This document shows, piece by piece, positions 32,299 through 40,737 of a stretch of DNA of 64,000 bases. The stretch covers positions 19,719 to 83,718 of the forward strand of contig DIWG01000018.1 of the NCBI GenBank assembly GCA_002423465.1. The letters run 5' to 3'. Position 1 is the first letter of the stretch. The number at the start of each line of letters is the position of its first letter. The position numbers and the translations under genes were made by a program. A model generated the notes under the pieces. It was not told where the DNA came from, did not search any database, and worked only from the letters and a program-made list of their open reading frames with translations. This stretch comes from Syntrophaceae bacterium UBA6112. GTDB taxonomy: Bacteria > Desulfobacterota > Syntrophia > Syntrophales > UBA5619.

Positions 32299-33315
32299 AT
32301 GCAAGAAGACATTAAAAAGGGCAGAGCTAAGGGTGGCATGGCAAGGGCGGCGAAGTTGACACCGGAGGAACGTAAGGCTATTGCACAAAAGGCAGCAAAA
32401 GAGAGATGGTCCATCGACGTACTAAGGGCCACTCATGGATCTTCCGACAGGCCATTAAGAATTGGAAGCTTAGAAATACCATGTTATGTTTTGTCAAACG
32501 GAATGCGCGTCTTGTCTGGAAGGGGTATGCAATCCGCTTTGGCACTCGGCCAGCGCCATGGGGCCATTTTGAAGGAATTTATTGGCAGAAGTAGCCTAAA
32601 AGATTTTATTAACAATGATTTAGCCATGGTCCTTACATCTCCTGTTAAATTTATAAGACCAGGGCGTGGTGGGAAGACCGCTTCCGGTTATGAAGCAACT
32701 ATTTTGGCGGATATTTGTGATGTTGTTTTGGCTGCCAGAAAGGCCGGTGCCTTGTCTGGAAAGGAATTAGATGTCGCGGATCAATGCGAAATACTGGTGC
32801 GTGGTTTTGCGCGTGTTGGTATTATTGCACTTGTCGATGAGGCCACGGGTTATCAAAAAGATCGGGCAAAAAATGAATTAGCGAAAATATTAGAAGCGTT
32901 TGTTGCTAAAGAGCTTCAACCATGGGTAAAAACTTTTTCCGTAGAATTCTATGAACAAATGTTTCGTTTGCGTGGCCTTCAATTTCCGGGAAATGGCGTT
33001 AAACGTCCGCAATATTTCGGACATCTTACAAACGATGTTGTTTATCGCAGGCTTGCTCCCGGAGTTTGGAGGGAATTAAAAGAGCAGGCAGAAAAAGACG
33101 AGAAGGGTAGGTTAAAACATAAGCTTCATCAAAAATTAACGCCCACCTTAGGACATCCCAAATTAAGGGATCTTCTAACCTCAATTACAACGATCATGAA
33201 GTTAAGCGAACAGTGGATAGACTTCAAGGGTAAGCTTGATAGGGTACATCCAGCATTTAACGAAACGATGTTGCTACCTTTTGACTTAGAAGGTGATACG
33301 GGAAAGGGAATTTAA
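32299..33315 (+). CDS. Passenger gene: P63C domain-containing protein
   Basis: A 338-residue protein with a central and C-terminal P63C domain (EILVRGFARVGIIALVDEATGYQKDRAKNELAKILE), a family of unknown function often found in phage and mobile elements. The N-terminus carries GGMARAAKLTPEERKAIAQK followed by AAKERW, a motif repeated at the end of the neighbouring KGG-type protein. The ATG at 32299 has GGAGG eight bases upstream. Its 3' end overlaps by 4 bases the end of the convergent KGG-type gene. Confidence 0.85.
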   Translation: MQEDIKKGRAKGGMARAAKLTPEERKAIAQKAAKERWSIDVLRATHGSSDRPLRIGSLEIPCYVLSNGMRVLSGRGMQSALALGQRHGAILKEFIGRSSLKDFINNDLAMVLTSPVKFIRPGRGGKTASGYEATILADICDVVLAARKAGALSGKELDVADQCEILVRGFARVGIIALVDEATGYQKDRAKNELAKILEAFVAKELQPWVKTFSVEFYEQMFRLRGLQFPGNGVKRPQYFGHLTNDVVYRRLAPGVWRELKEQAEKDEKGRLKHKLHQKLTPTLGHPKLRDLLTSITTIMKLSEQWIDFKGKLDRVHPAFNETMLLPFDLEGDTGKGI

Positions 33316-33554
33316 GTTTCTTTATTCCACCTTGCGGAAGCCGCTTTTTTGGCGATCTCTGATCTCTGTTTGGGTGTAAGGCTTGCGGCCCTTGCCTTTC
33401 CGCCCTTTTTACCGCCAAGCCGCCCTAATTCAACGGCGGCAGGGTTCTTAGTCGATACTGGTTCTTCTGGCGGATTCTCATCTGTTGCTGCCTGCACGAT
33501 AGCATAGGCTAACTGATTTACATCCGCATGTTTTGGGATCTTGGCTTTTTTCAT
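33312..33554 (-). CDS. Passenger gene: small basic KGG-type protein
   Basis: About 80 residues starting MKKAKIPKHADVNQLAYAIV. The C-terminal half, LGRLGGKKGGKARAASLTP then KQRSEIAKKAASARW, is Lys/Arg-rich and glycine-rich, as in small DNA- or RNA-binding or antitoxin-like proteins. The final segment matches the N-terminus of the P63C protein. A longer start at 33605 would run into the terminal repeat and cross the operator-like motif at 33570-33584, so the inner ATG is preferred. Function unknown. Confidence 0.65.
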   Translation of the reverse strand: MKKAKIPKHADVNQLAYAIVQAATDENPPEEPVSTKNPAAVELGRLGGKKGGKARAASLTPKQRSEIAKKAASARWNKET

Positions 33555-33569
33555 GACCTGAGCGTAGCA

Positions 33570-33584
33570 TAACCGCTCAAGCAT
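33570..33584 (-). promoter_or_regulatory. Candidate operator upstream of the KGG-type gene
   Basis: Reads ATGCTTGAGCGGTTA on the minus strand, an exact 15-base copy of the motif at 32136-32150. It lies about 16 to 30 bases upstream of the ATG at 33554. Confidence 0.6.
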
Positions 33585-33597
33585 TTCAAGCCCCATA

Positions 33598-33619
33598 AAT
33601 TTCAAACTGAGACACTACC
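33598..33619 (-). repeat. Right terminal inverted repeat of the IS1-type element
   Basis: Exact reverse complement of 30391-30412. Confidence 0.95.
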
Positions 33620-33627
33620 CAGGCGCA
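33620..33627. repeat. Target-site duplication, right (CAGGCGCA)
   Basis: Second copy of the 8-bp target duplication, directly after the right inverted repeat. Confidence 0.9.
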
Positions 33628-33698
33628 CTGATTTCAAATGGCAAGCAACATCCAATGAACCATATTCCATTTGACAGCCTTATGGGTAGAGGGTGGAC

Positions 33699-34550
33699 TT
33701 AAACGGTTGATTGATTCAGCCTTTCCATTACCACTCGATCGATCAGATCCTCCAGAGAAAGGATTTGATACCCCTGCCTCTTCAGGCCGGAAACGATCTC
33801 CTCCGTTTCTCCAAGCCACTCCTCGATCCCTTCCCCGCCCTTCGGCGCGACGTCGTGCAGCAGGATGATGTCGCCGGGGCGGACCTTCTTCAGGATGATC
33901 TCCGCCAGACCGGCAATCCGCCGGTTGCCCCGGTCAAAGGCACGACAACTGAAATTCACGCAGTACATGCCGAGCTCCCTCAAGACCCCCGGCAGCCGGG
34001 AATTGGTGACGCCGACGGGAGGGCGGAAAGCCAGCGGACGGACGGCGAAGGCCGAAAGCAGATCCTGTGTGCGGGCAATCTCCTCTCGGAGCTTTGCCCG
34101 GGAACGCAGCATCAGCAAGGGGTCATGGTGATAGGAGTGGTTTCCGAGGGTATGGCCCCGGGAGAGAATTTCCCGGATCAGCGCCGGATGCCGTTCCGCC
34201 CTTGCGCCGGCGACGAAAAATGTGGCCGGCACGCCATGCCGCCGCAGGAGCTCCAGCAACCGCGGGGTGACACCCGGATCCGGGCCGTCGTCGAAGGTCA
34301 GGGCCACCGCCCGGCAAACCGTTTCCCGCCGGCTGATCACGGGCAGGAAAAATCCAATACCGGGAAGAAAAGGGGCAACCAGGCAGAGGAGAATGAACAA
34401 TCCCAAGGGGATAACCACCAGCGCCGGCTGGATCAACAGCATGAGGAAGGAGACGAAAAGGGCCGTCATCCCGGTGAGAAGAGCAGGCGAAAGCCATTCC
34501 CGCACTCTGGGGACGGCCCTTCCCTTGACGGTGGAATTCCCAAACATCAT
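33699..34550 (-). CDS. Polysaccharide deacetylase (NodB family), membrane-anchored
   Basis: A 283-residue protein. Residues 20-75 hold two or three hydrophobic helices that anchor it in the inner membrane. The deacetylase domain follows with motif 1 TFDDGPDPG, motif 2 NHSYHHDP and motif 3 RPPVGVTN, then LHD near the end. The Asp/His/His metal site is complete, so it should remove acetyl or similar groups from a sugar. It lies upstream of the lipid cluster on the same strand, and before the IS1-type insertion the two were about 340 bases apart, so it may belong to that cluster. Confidence 0.88.
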   Translation of the reverse strand: MMFGNSTVKGRAVPRVREWLSPALLTGMTALFVSFLMLLIQPALVVIPLGLFILLCLVAPFLPGIGFFLPVISRRETVCRAVALTFDDGPDPGVTPRLLELLRRHGVPATFFVAGARAERHPALIREILSRGHTLGNHSYHHDPLLMLRSRAKLREEIARTQDLLSAFAVRPLAFRPPVGVTNSRLPGVLRELGMYCVNFSCRAFDRGNRRIAGLAEIILKKVRPGDIILLHDVAPKGGEGIEEWLGETEEIVSGLKRQGYQILSLEDLIDRVVMERLNQSTV

Positions 34551-34574
34551 CGGCGCCCTTTCGTCGCGAACCGG

Positions 34575-34611
34575 GTGATGTCCTCGATCGCGGTTCGGTC
34601 GCGGACATCAC
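34575..34611. promoter_or_regulatory. Palindrome between divergent deacetylase and MFS genes
   Basis: GTGATGTCC at 34575-34583 and GGACATCAC at 34603-34611 are exact complements; the interior can extend the pairing (CGATC with GGTCG). It lies 25 bases upstream of the deacetylase start, in a 283-base divergent promoter region. It may be an operator or an RNA hairpin. Confidence 0.5.
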
Positions 34612-34833
34612 ATGATAACAATATGATATTATTCATATACGGACGATTCATCTCAGCACCCGCAACAGCATTAAACCGGAACCGTTCAATCGTCCATTCA
34701 TATTTGTATTGATACACGCATTGTTTTGTATTATCAACCCAGCATGAATGAGCGACAACCATTCCGACCAGATTCCGACGGTCATCGCATACGGAAAGCG
34801 GCTGCGTTTCGCGGCCCGTCCCTGGAATAACCC

Positions 34834-36054
34834 ATGAGCATAAATCCATCCCGCGATCCTGCAGCACCGGAAAAGGGGCAGCCCTGGCAACTGACCCTCT
34901 ACATCATGTTCGTCGCCCAATTCCTCTCCATGGTCGGTTTTGCCTTCGTCCTGCCGTTTTTTCCCTTCTACATACGGGAGTTGGGAATCACCGAGGAAAG
35001 CCTCGTCCCCATTTGGGCGGGCGTCATGGCGGGCTCCGCCAGCCTGGTCATGGCCTTCTTCTCCCCGCTCTGGGGATGGCTCGCGGACCGGCACGGGCGG
35101 AAGATCATGGTGGAGCGGGCCATGTTCGGCGGCGCCGTCATCACCTTCGCGATGGGGCTCGTCTCCAACGTATGGCAACTGCTTTTCCTCCGGATCCTCT
35201 CCGGCGCGACGACGGGGACCATTTCAGCCTCTATCGCCTTGGTTTCGACGGTCGTCCCGAAGCAACGGCTGGGATACGCGCTAGGGCTCATGCAGGTGGC
35301 GGTTTTCCTCGGAATGACCCTGGGACCGTGGATCGGGGGAATCATGGCCGACGTCATCGGCCATCGATTCACCTTCATGTTGGGCGGTGCAATTCTCCTG
35401 TTGGGCGGGACGCTCGTCCTCTGCGGAACCCGGGAACGGTTCAACCGGCCGTCGAAAGAGACGCTCGCGCAAGGCCGGCGAATTTTCTCCCTCCTGGCCT
35501 ATGAGGGCTTCCCCGCATTGCTTGCCCTCTTCTTCATCTTCCACTTCACGGTCCATTTCGTCTCGCCCATCCTGCCGCTTTTCATCGAAACATTTTTCGA
35601 CCCGGCGCGGGGTGGTGTGGCCTCGACGACGGGAATGCTCTTCGCGATCAGCGGCGGTACGGCCGCCCTGAGCGCCGGCGGGATCGGCTACCTCAGCGAC
35701 CGGATCGGCTACCGGCGGATCCTGCTGTTCCATCTCCTCCTGACGGCCGTAAGCATGATCCTGCACGGTGCGGCGCAGGGCATCCTCCATCTGATTCTGC
35801 TTCGGGTTCTGTACGGCCTGGCGGCGGGGGGCATCCTTCCCACGATGAACGCCCTCGTCGGGCGCCTGATCCCGCCGAACAGCTACGGCAAGGCCTACGG
35901 ATTGACCTCGTCCATGACCGCCCTGGGGATGGCGGCCGGCCCCTTGTTCGGAGGAATCATGGCCTCTTCCTGGGGATACCGCTGGCCGTTCCTCTTCGTC
36001 GGCGCGCTGATGATCGCCGTCGCCCTGCCCACAGTCCTCAACCTTCGCCGCTGA
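34834..36054 (+). CDS. MFS multidrug-type transporter
   Basis: A 406-residue major facilitator protein with twelve predicted helices. It has the motif-A loop GWLADRHGRKIMV between helices 2 and 3 and its repeat GYLSDRIGYRRI in the second half, with LGPWIGGIMAD (motif C-like, antiporter) after helix 5. Drug:proton antiporters such as MdtG are the closest type I recognise. It should export a small molecule; the substrate is unknown. It is divergent from the deacetylase across the 34575 palindrome. Confidence 0.88.
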   Translation: MSINPSRDPAAPEKGQPWQLTLYIMFVAQFLSMVGFAFVLPFFPFYIRELGITEESLVPIWAGVMAGSASLVMAFFSPLWGWLADRHGRKIMVERAMFGGAVITFAMGLVSNVWQLLFLRILSGATTGTISASIALVSTVVPKQRLGYALGLMQVAVFLGMTLGPWIGGIMADVIGHRFTFMLGGAILLLGGTLVLCGTRERFNRPSKETLAQGRRIFSLLAYEGFPALLALFFIFHFTVHFVSPILPLFIETFFDPARGGVASTTGMLFAISGGTAALSAGGIGYLSDRIGYRRILLFHLLLTAVSMILHGAAQGILHLILLRVLYGLAAGGILPTMNALVGRLIPPNSYGKAYGLTSSMTALGMAAGPLFGGIMASSWGYRWPFLFVGALMIAVALPTVLNLRR

Positions 36055-36095
36055 TTCATTTATTCTTTATTTTACAGGACTTGGTTATGGTCTTC

Positions 36096-36296
36096 CTACG
36101 GTTCTTTCGGCATGAACACCCACAACAGGATATAGATTAGCAATCCCGTGCCGAAGCAAAAAAAGAGCCCCGAGAATATCACCCTCCATGTCCAGGAGGG
36201 GATCGGCGTATGCTTTCCCAATCCTCCGCAGACACCCCCGATCCACCGGTCATCCTTCGACTTGGATAACCTCCGCAACCAATTCTCTTCCTGCAT
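36096..36296 (-). CDS. PspC-domain membrane protein
   Basis: About 66 residues. The sequence WIGGVCGGLGKHTPIPSWTWRVIF followed by a hydrophobic helix and WVFMPKEP is the PspC domain. PspC senses membrane stress in enterobacteria, but many short PspC-like proteins occur alone with no known role. The ATG at 36296 is chosen. Its upstream side holds a 110-base dispersed repeat. Confidence 0.85.
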   Translation of the reverse strand: MQEENWLRRLSKSKDDRWIGGVCGGLGKHTPIPSWTWRVIFSGLFFCFGTGLLIYILLWVFMPKEP

Positions 36297-36360
36297 GTTC
36301 CCTCCTCTGCCGACCCGGCACAACGTTTCCGGATAAACCCATCAGGGCGGCGCATGGTGT

Positions 36361-36470
36361 GAAGCTCCCCGCACGCGGGGCGGAGTTTCCGTCAAGGAAG
36401 CGGCCTGTTTTTGGATTGCACCCCTGATCCTCGACTGCAAGGCGGGACTTGCAGGTTGCGCTCCCGGTCA
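36361..36470. repeat. 110-base dispersed repeat, copy A
   Basis: Aligned without gaps to 53397-53506 and clearly similar over the full length. It starts GAAGCTCCCCGC with a hairpin (GAAGCTCC pairing with GGAGTTTC) and holds a second hairpin TGCAAG...CTTGCA near 36436-36453. It ends CTCCCGGTCA. It lies between pspC (minus) and the ctp protease gene (plus) and does not overlap either. Confidence 0.75.
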
Positions 36471-36653
36471 AAGTTCGAGGTTCCTTTTTATACACAAAGA
36501 TCCGCGCATGCAAATGATTTTCAACCCCTCGGCCTCCTCTTCCCTCTCCGATCCCGCGGCCAAGGTTGAAAAAGCAATGGAATATGCATGAAAAAAGTGA
36601 TACGGTCTCAACCATTATCAATCGATCTTGATTCAACCGTGGAGGACACACCG

Positions 36654-37967
36654 ATGAACACCGTTTTCGGCAAGAGGACCGTCATCCTGCTTGTTTTTCT
36701 GACGCTTCTTATTCTCGGACCCTACGGCGACAGCCGGGTCTCCGCCATCGACCGCAGCACCTACAAGGGTCTCAAGACCTTCAGCGAGGTCCTGGACATG
36801 GTGGATAAAAACTACGTGGAACCGGTGGAGACGGACAAACTGTTGCGGGGGGCAATCAACGGGATGATCAAATCCCTCGATCCCCACAGCAGTTTCATGA
36901 CCGCGGAGATGTACAAGGAGTTGGAGGTGGAAACCCGGGGGAGCTTTGGCGGGATTGGAATCGAGATTACCCTCCGGAAGGACGTGCTGACCGTCGTTTC
37001 CCCGATCGAGGACACCCCCGCCTACAACGCCGGGATTAAGGCCAACGACCAGATTGTCCGGATCAATGGAAAGTCGACCAAGGACATCACCATCATGGAT
37101 GCCGTCAAACAGCTCCGAGGTCCCAAGGATACGAAGGTGACCATCACAATCCTGCGCGAGGGGATGGCCAAACCGAAGGATATCGAGCTCACCCGCAGCA
37201 TCATTCCGATTCGCAGCATCAAGTCGAAGGTTTATGATGACCATCTTGGTTATATCCGAATCTCGGCGTTTCAGGAACGAACGGGCGACGACCTGAAAAA
37301 GGCACTCCGGGAGATCGAGGCGAAGGCCCGCCCCCTGAAGGGGATCGTTCTCGACATGAGAAACAATCCCGGCGGACTGCTCCACCAGTCCGTGGAGGTG
37401 TCGGATGCCTTTTTGAAGTCGGGGATCATTGTCTCCACGCGCGGTCGGGCCAAGAACATGGAGAGCAAGACTGCGGCAAAGGATAACGGGGATGAACCGA
37501 CCTGCCCGATGGTCGTTCTGGTCAACGAGGGAACGGCCAGCGCTGCGGAAATCGTCTCCGGCGCCCTGCAGGACAACGGGCGGGCCGTGATCATCGGGAC
37601 CCAGACCTTCGGCAAGGGCTCCGTGCAAACCGTCATTCCGCTTGAGGACGGCGCGGCCTTGAAGCTCACCACGGCCAAATACTATACACCCAAGGGTCGG
37701 TCCATCCAAGCGGAGGGAATCACACCCGACATCGTGGTGAAGCAGATCCGGCCAGCGGATGAAAAAGCGGAAGAAAAGCCGGACGCCGAAAACCACATGC
37801 TTCGCGAGAAGGATCTGAAAGGTCACATCAAGTCGCCCAGGGAGAACGATGCCAAAACGGAGGAAACAAAAAAGGAAATGGACGACCTGGAACGGGACAA
37901 TCAGTTGAAAAACGCAATCGATATCCTGAAAAGCTGGGACATTCTGAAAAAGAATTCAAAAGTGTGA
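36654..37967 (+). CDS. C-terminal processing peptidase, S41 family (CtpA/Prc-like)
   Basis: A 437-residue exported serine protease. A signal sequence or anchor lies at residues 5-27. A PDZ domain covers about 80-165. The S41 catalytic core has Ser in NEGTASAAEIVSGAL and Lys in TFGKGSVQTV, the Ser-Lys dyad of this family. The start at 36654 follows GGAGG nine bases upstream; a reading from 36588 would add 22 residues ahead of the signal. The C-terminus is charged and helical (KTEETKKEMDDLERDNQ). It degrades periplasmic proteins at their C-terminus. Two further envelope genes follow. Confidence 0.92.
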   Translation: MNTVFGKRTVILLVFLTLLILGPYGDSRVSAIDRSTYKGLKTFSEVLDMVDKNYVEPVETDKLLRGAINGMIKSLDPHSSFMTAEMYKELEVETRGSFGGIGIEITLRKDVLTVVSPIEDTPAYNAGIKANDQIVRINGKSTKDITIMDAVKQLRGPKDTKVTITILREGMAKPKDIELTRSIIPIRSIKSKVYDDHLGYIRISAFQERTGDDLKKALREIEAKARPLKGIVLDMRNNPGGLLHQSVEVSDAFLKSGIIVSTRGRAKNMESKTAAKDNGDEPTCPMVVLVNEGTASAAEIVSGALQDNGRAVIIGTQTFGKGSVQTVIPLEDGAALKLTTAKYYTPKGRSIQAEGITPDIVVKQIRPADEKAEEKPDAENHMLREKDLKGHIKSPRENDAKTEETKKEMDDLERDNQLKNAIDILKSWDILKKNSKV

Positions 37968-38004
37968 GCGACGAACCGGGGACACGAGGCGGCATCATGG
38001 AAAC

Positions 38005-38031
38005 GGGGACACCTTGCCGCAAGGTGTCCCC
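38005..38031. terminator. Strong hairpin after the S41 protease gene
   Basis: GGGGACACCTTG (38005-38016) pairs exactly with CAAGGTGTCCCC (38020-38031), a 12-bp stem with a 3-base loop. It is followed by AAACGGGTTTTAA. It lies in the 83-base gap between two plus-strand genes and could reduce transcription into the next gene. Confidence 0.6.
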
Positions 38032-38050
38032 AAACGGGTTTTAAAAAAAC

Positions 38051-38956
38051 GTGAAGCGATTTCCATTCTTGGCGGTGATCATCGTTGCCGCCCTCATTGC
38101 GGCGGTCGTCCTTTTCCTGGAAAGGGCGGCGCAGCGTCCGGAGGATTCAGCCGCCCGGAGAGTCATCGGACAGGAAACGCCGGAGAAGGCGGCCGCGAAA
38201 AAAACGCCGGGACCGGATTCGGGGCCGACGCCGCGGGAGACCGCGTATCCCGACCGGTCGATCGCCATCATCATCGACGACATCGGCTTCGATCTGCGGA
38301 TCGTTGAGAAACTGGCGGGCATCCCGGCGCCCATCGCCTTCGCCGTTCTTCCGGATACGCCTCATGCCGTGGAGGCAGCCAACCGTCTGCACGCGGCCGG
38401 AAAGGAGATCCTCCTCCATTTACCGATGGAACCCCTCGTCTACACGAGGGAATCTCTCGGTGCAGGGGCGTTGATGGCCGACATGAACGCGGAGGAAATC
38501 CGCAGGCGGATTCGCGAAGGTCTGGCGGCGGTGCCTTTCGTTTCGGGAGTGAACAACCATATGGGCTCGCGCTTTATGGAGGATGAGACCAGTCTCGCCA
38601 TCGTCATGGAGGAGCTGCGGGCAAGGGGTCTTTTTTTCGTGGACAGCATGACCACCTCAGATTCCCGGGGAAGGGAATCGGCCGAACGCACAGGTGTTCG
38701 GTTCGCCGCAAGGGACATCTTTATCGATCATGTCCCGGGCTATGCGGCCGCCCTCGAAAACCTGACCGGCGTATTTCGACAGGGGCAAAGGAACGGTATG
38801 CCGGTTCTGATGATCGGCCATCCCCATCCGGAAACGGTGCGGGCGATTCTGGACGCCCTGCCGGTCTGGCAGACCGAAGGCATCAAGATGATTCCCGTCT
38901 CAGCCTGCCTCGGGAACTCCGTGGAGCGGGAAAGCAGGACCCGTTCGCAAAAATGA
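38051..38956 (+). CDS. Divergent polysaccharide deacetylase family protein (YibQ-like)
   Basis: A 301-residue protein with an N-terminal membrane anchor (residues 5-25), then a Pro-rich linker. The domain from about 68 has SIAIIIDDIGFD, FAVLPDTPH, HLPMEP, NNHMGSRF and IGHPHPETV, which are the motifs of the divergent polysaccharide deacetylase family. These proteins often follow Ctp proteases, as here, and probably act in cell-wall or envelope maintenance. The exact substrate is not known. Confidence 0.88.
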   Translation: MKRFPFLAVIIVAALIAAVVLFLERAAQRPEDSAARRVIGQETPEKAAAKKTPGPDSGPTPRETAYPDRSIAIIIDDIGFDLRIVEKLAGIPAPIAFAVLPDTPHAVEAANRLHAAGKEILLHLPMEPLVYTRESLGAGALMADMNAEEIRRRIREGLAAVPFVSGVNNHMGSRFMEDETSLAIVMEELRARGLFFVDSMTTSDSRGRESAERTGVRFAARDIFIDHVPGYAAALENLTGVFRQGQRNGMPVLMIGHPHPETVRAILDALPVWQTEGIKMIPVSACLGNSVERESRTRSQK

Positions 38957-38994
38957 ACGATACAATGAATGCACTTCCGAAAGGAACGCGATAG

Positions 38995-40707
38995 GTGATC
39001 CGGATGTTTCTCCGCAAGATGGGTTGGGTTTTTTTCGCAATGCTGCTGCTTTCCGGATGCGCCGTCCTCCCCATCCGGAAAGATGCCGCGCCTTCACCGC
39101 CGATCGCGGTCTATTCACCCTCCGCCGGCTATCACTACAGCCTCGGAATTCTCCATGCCCTCAATGAAAATCCGGATGAGGCCATTCGGGAGGTGGAGGA
39201 GGCGCTTCGCATCGATCCTCTCTCCCCTTACCTGGCCAAGGAACTTGCATCGCTCTACATGGAAAAGGGGGATACGGAGAGAGCCTTTACGCTTTGCAAG
39301 AAGACCCTGGAAAAGTATCCGAACGATGGCGACACCCGTCTCCTGCTGGGCGGTCTCTATCTGAGCCGGAAGGACTACGCCGCCGCCGCCGGGGAATACC
39401 GGCAGGTCGTCGATCTGGAGCCGAAAAACGCCGCCGCCCGCTTCTATCTGGGCACAAGCCTCGCCGAAATGAAGCGTTTCGACGAGGCAGAGGCCGCGTT
39501 TCGGGGACTCCTCGAGATCGATCCCGACCACTTCATGGGGAACTACTACCGGGCACGGTTGCTGGCCGAGATGAAACGATATGACGAGGCGGAGGCCGGA
39601 TTCAAAAAAACCCTGGCGTTCCGGCCCCATTTCGAATCGGCCATGATCGACCTCGCAATCCTCTACGAAAGACAGAGGAAGATTTCCCAGGCGGTCGAAG
39701 TCTACCGAAATTTCCTCGATCTTTTCCCCGCCAGGCTCCCGGCGCGAATCAAGCTGGGAGAATTGTACCTCCGGGAACAACGTTACGACGAGGCGGAAGA
39801 CGCTTTCCGGGAGGCCCTGAAGCTGAACGGCAACAACCGAGAGGTACGGATGACCCTCGCCCTCATCTACCTGGAACGGGGCAGGCATGAGAAGGCCGTC
39901 GAGATGCTGACCGCCCTGATGCGGGAATATCCGACTGAATACCGAATCATGTACCTTCTCGGAACGACTCTTGAGAAGATCCGGGCCGACGAGGCGGCCT
40001 TGGAAACCCTGCGGGGCATACCCGTCTCGTCGGAACATTTCGGCAGCGCCCAGATCCGCATCGGGATGATTCTGAAAAAAATGCGGCGGGTGGCCGAGGC
40101 CGTCGATTCCCTTCGCCGGGCAATCGGGCAGAAAAAGGATGCCCCGGCTCTCTATGCCTTCCTCGCATCCTTCTATGAGGAAGAGAAAAAATACCCCGCC
40201 GCGGAAGAGCTCATCCGGGAAGGGCTGCGGATCAATCCCGAGAGCGTTGATCTCCATTTCAGCCTCGGAGTCCTCTTCGAAAAGACCGACCGATTCGAGG
40301 AGAGCATTCAGGCGATGAAAACGGTTCTGAAGTTCGAGCCGGATCATGCGGAGGCGCTCAATTTCATCGGCTATATGTATGCGGACCGGGGAATCCATCT
40401 GGACGAGGCGGAGACGCTGATCCGGAAGGCGCTCGAATTAAAACCGGGAAACGGCTACATGATCGACTCGCTGGGCTGGGTCTTCTTCCGGCAGAACCGG
40501 ATGGAAGAGGCGATCCGGCATCTGAAGCAGGCGTCGGAGATTCTGCCGGAAGATGCAGCGATCCTCGAGCATCTCGGAGATGTCTATGTCCGATCCGGCC
40601 GCCTCCAGGAAGCCGCTGAAGCCTATGAGAAGGCAATCCGCTTCAATCCCGGAAACGACCTCCTGAAGAAAAAGCGCGACGATCTTCACCGGGCGAAAAC
40701 CCCCTGA
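38995..40707 (+). CDS. TPR-repeat lipoprotein
   Basis: A 570-residue protein with a lipobox (LLLSGCAVL) at residues 17-25 and about fourteen tetratricopeptide repeats through to the end (for example EALRIDPLSPYLAKELASLYMEKGD and EALNFIGYMYADRG). It probably sits on the periplasmic face of the outer membrane as a protein-protein scaffold, perhaps for a polysaccharide or lipoprotein system. It starts at a GTG preceded by AAGGA; an ATG three codons in is the alternative. The gene after it is another lipoprotein. Confidence 0.88.
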   Translation: MIRMFLRKMGWVFFAMLLLSGCAVLPIRKDAAPSPPIAVYSPSAGYHYSLGILHALNENPDEAIREVEEALRIDPLSPYLAKELASLYMEKGDTERAFTLCKKTLEKYPNDGDTRLLLGGLYLSRKDYAAAAGEYRQVVDLEPKNAAARFYLGTSLAEMKRFDEAEAAFRGLLEIDPDHFMGNYYRARLLAEMKRYDEAEAGFKKTLAFRPHFESAMIDLAILYERQRKISQAVEVYRNFLDLFPARLPARIKLGELYLREQRYDEAEDAFREALKLNGNNREVRMTLALIYLERGRHEKAVEMLTALMREYPTEYRIMYLLGTTLEKIRADEAALETLRGIPVSSEHFGSAQIRIGMILKKMRRVAEAVDSLRRAIGQKKDAPALYAFLASFYEEEKKYPAAEELIREGLRINPESVDLHFSLGVLFEKTDRFEESIQAMKTVLKFEPDHAEALNFIGYMYADRGIHLDEAETLIRKALELKPGNGYMIDSLGWVFFRQNRMEEAIRHLKQASEILPEDAAILEHLGDVYVRSGRLQEAAEAYEKAIRFNPGNDLLKKKRDDLHRAKTP

Positions 40708-40737
40708 TTCCGTTCTTCTGCGGACCAGGATCTCCTT

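Larger units (their letters stand above)
30391..33619. mobile_element. IS1-family-type element of 3.2 kb with passenger genes
   Basis: Exact 22-bp inverted ends lie at 30391-30412 (starting GGTAGTGTCTC) and 33598-33619, with an 8-bp target duplication CAGGCGCA outside both. The ends resemble IS1 ends, which begin GGTAATGACTC. Inside are one IS1-like transposase gene, a membrane protein, a P63C-domain protein and a small basic KGG-type protein. Base composition is AT-rich compared with the chromosome. Perfect ends and duplication point to a recent, probably still mobile insertion. Simple IS1 elements are under 1 kb, so most of this element is cargo. Confidence 0.93.

Noticed and set aside
39115..40398. 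427-codon minus-strand frame opposite the TPR lipoprotein
   Set aside because: Periodic sequence mirrors the TPR repeats of the real gene on the other strand.
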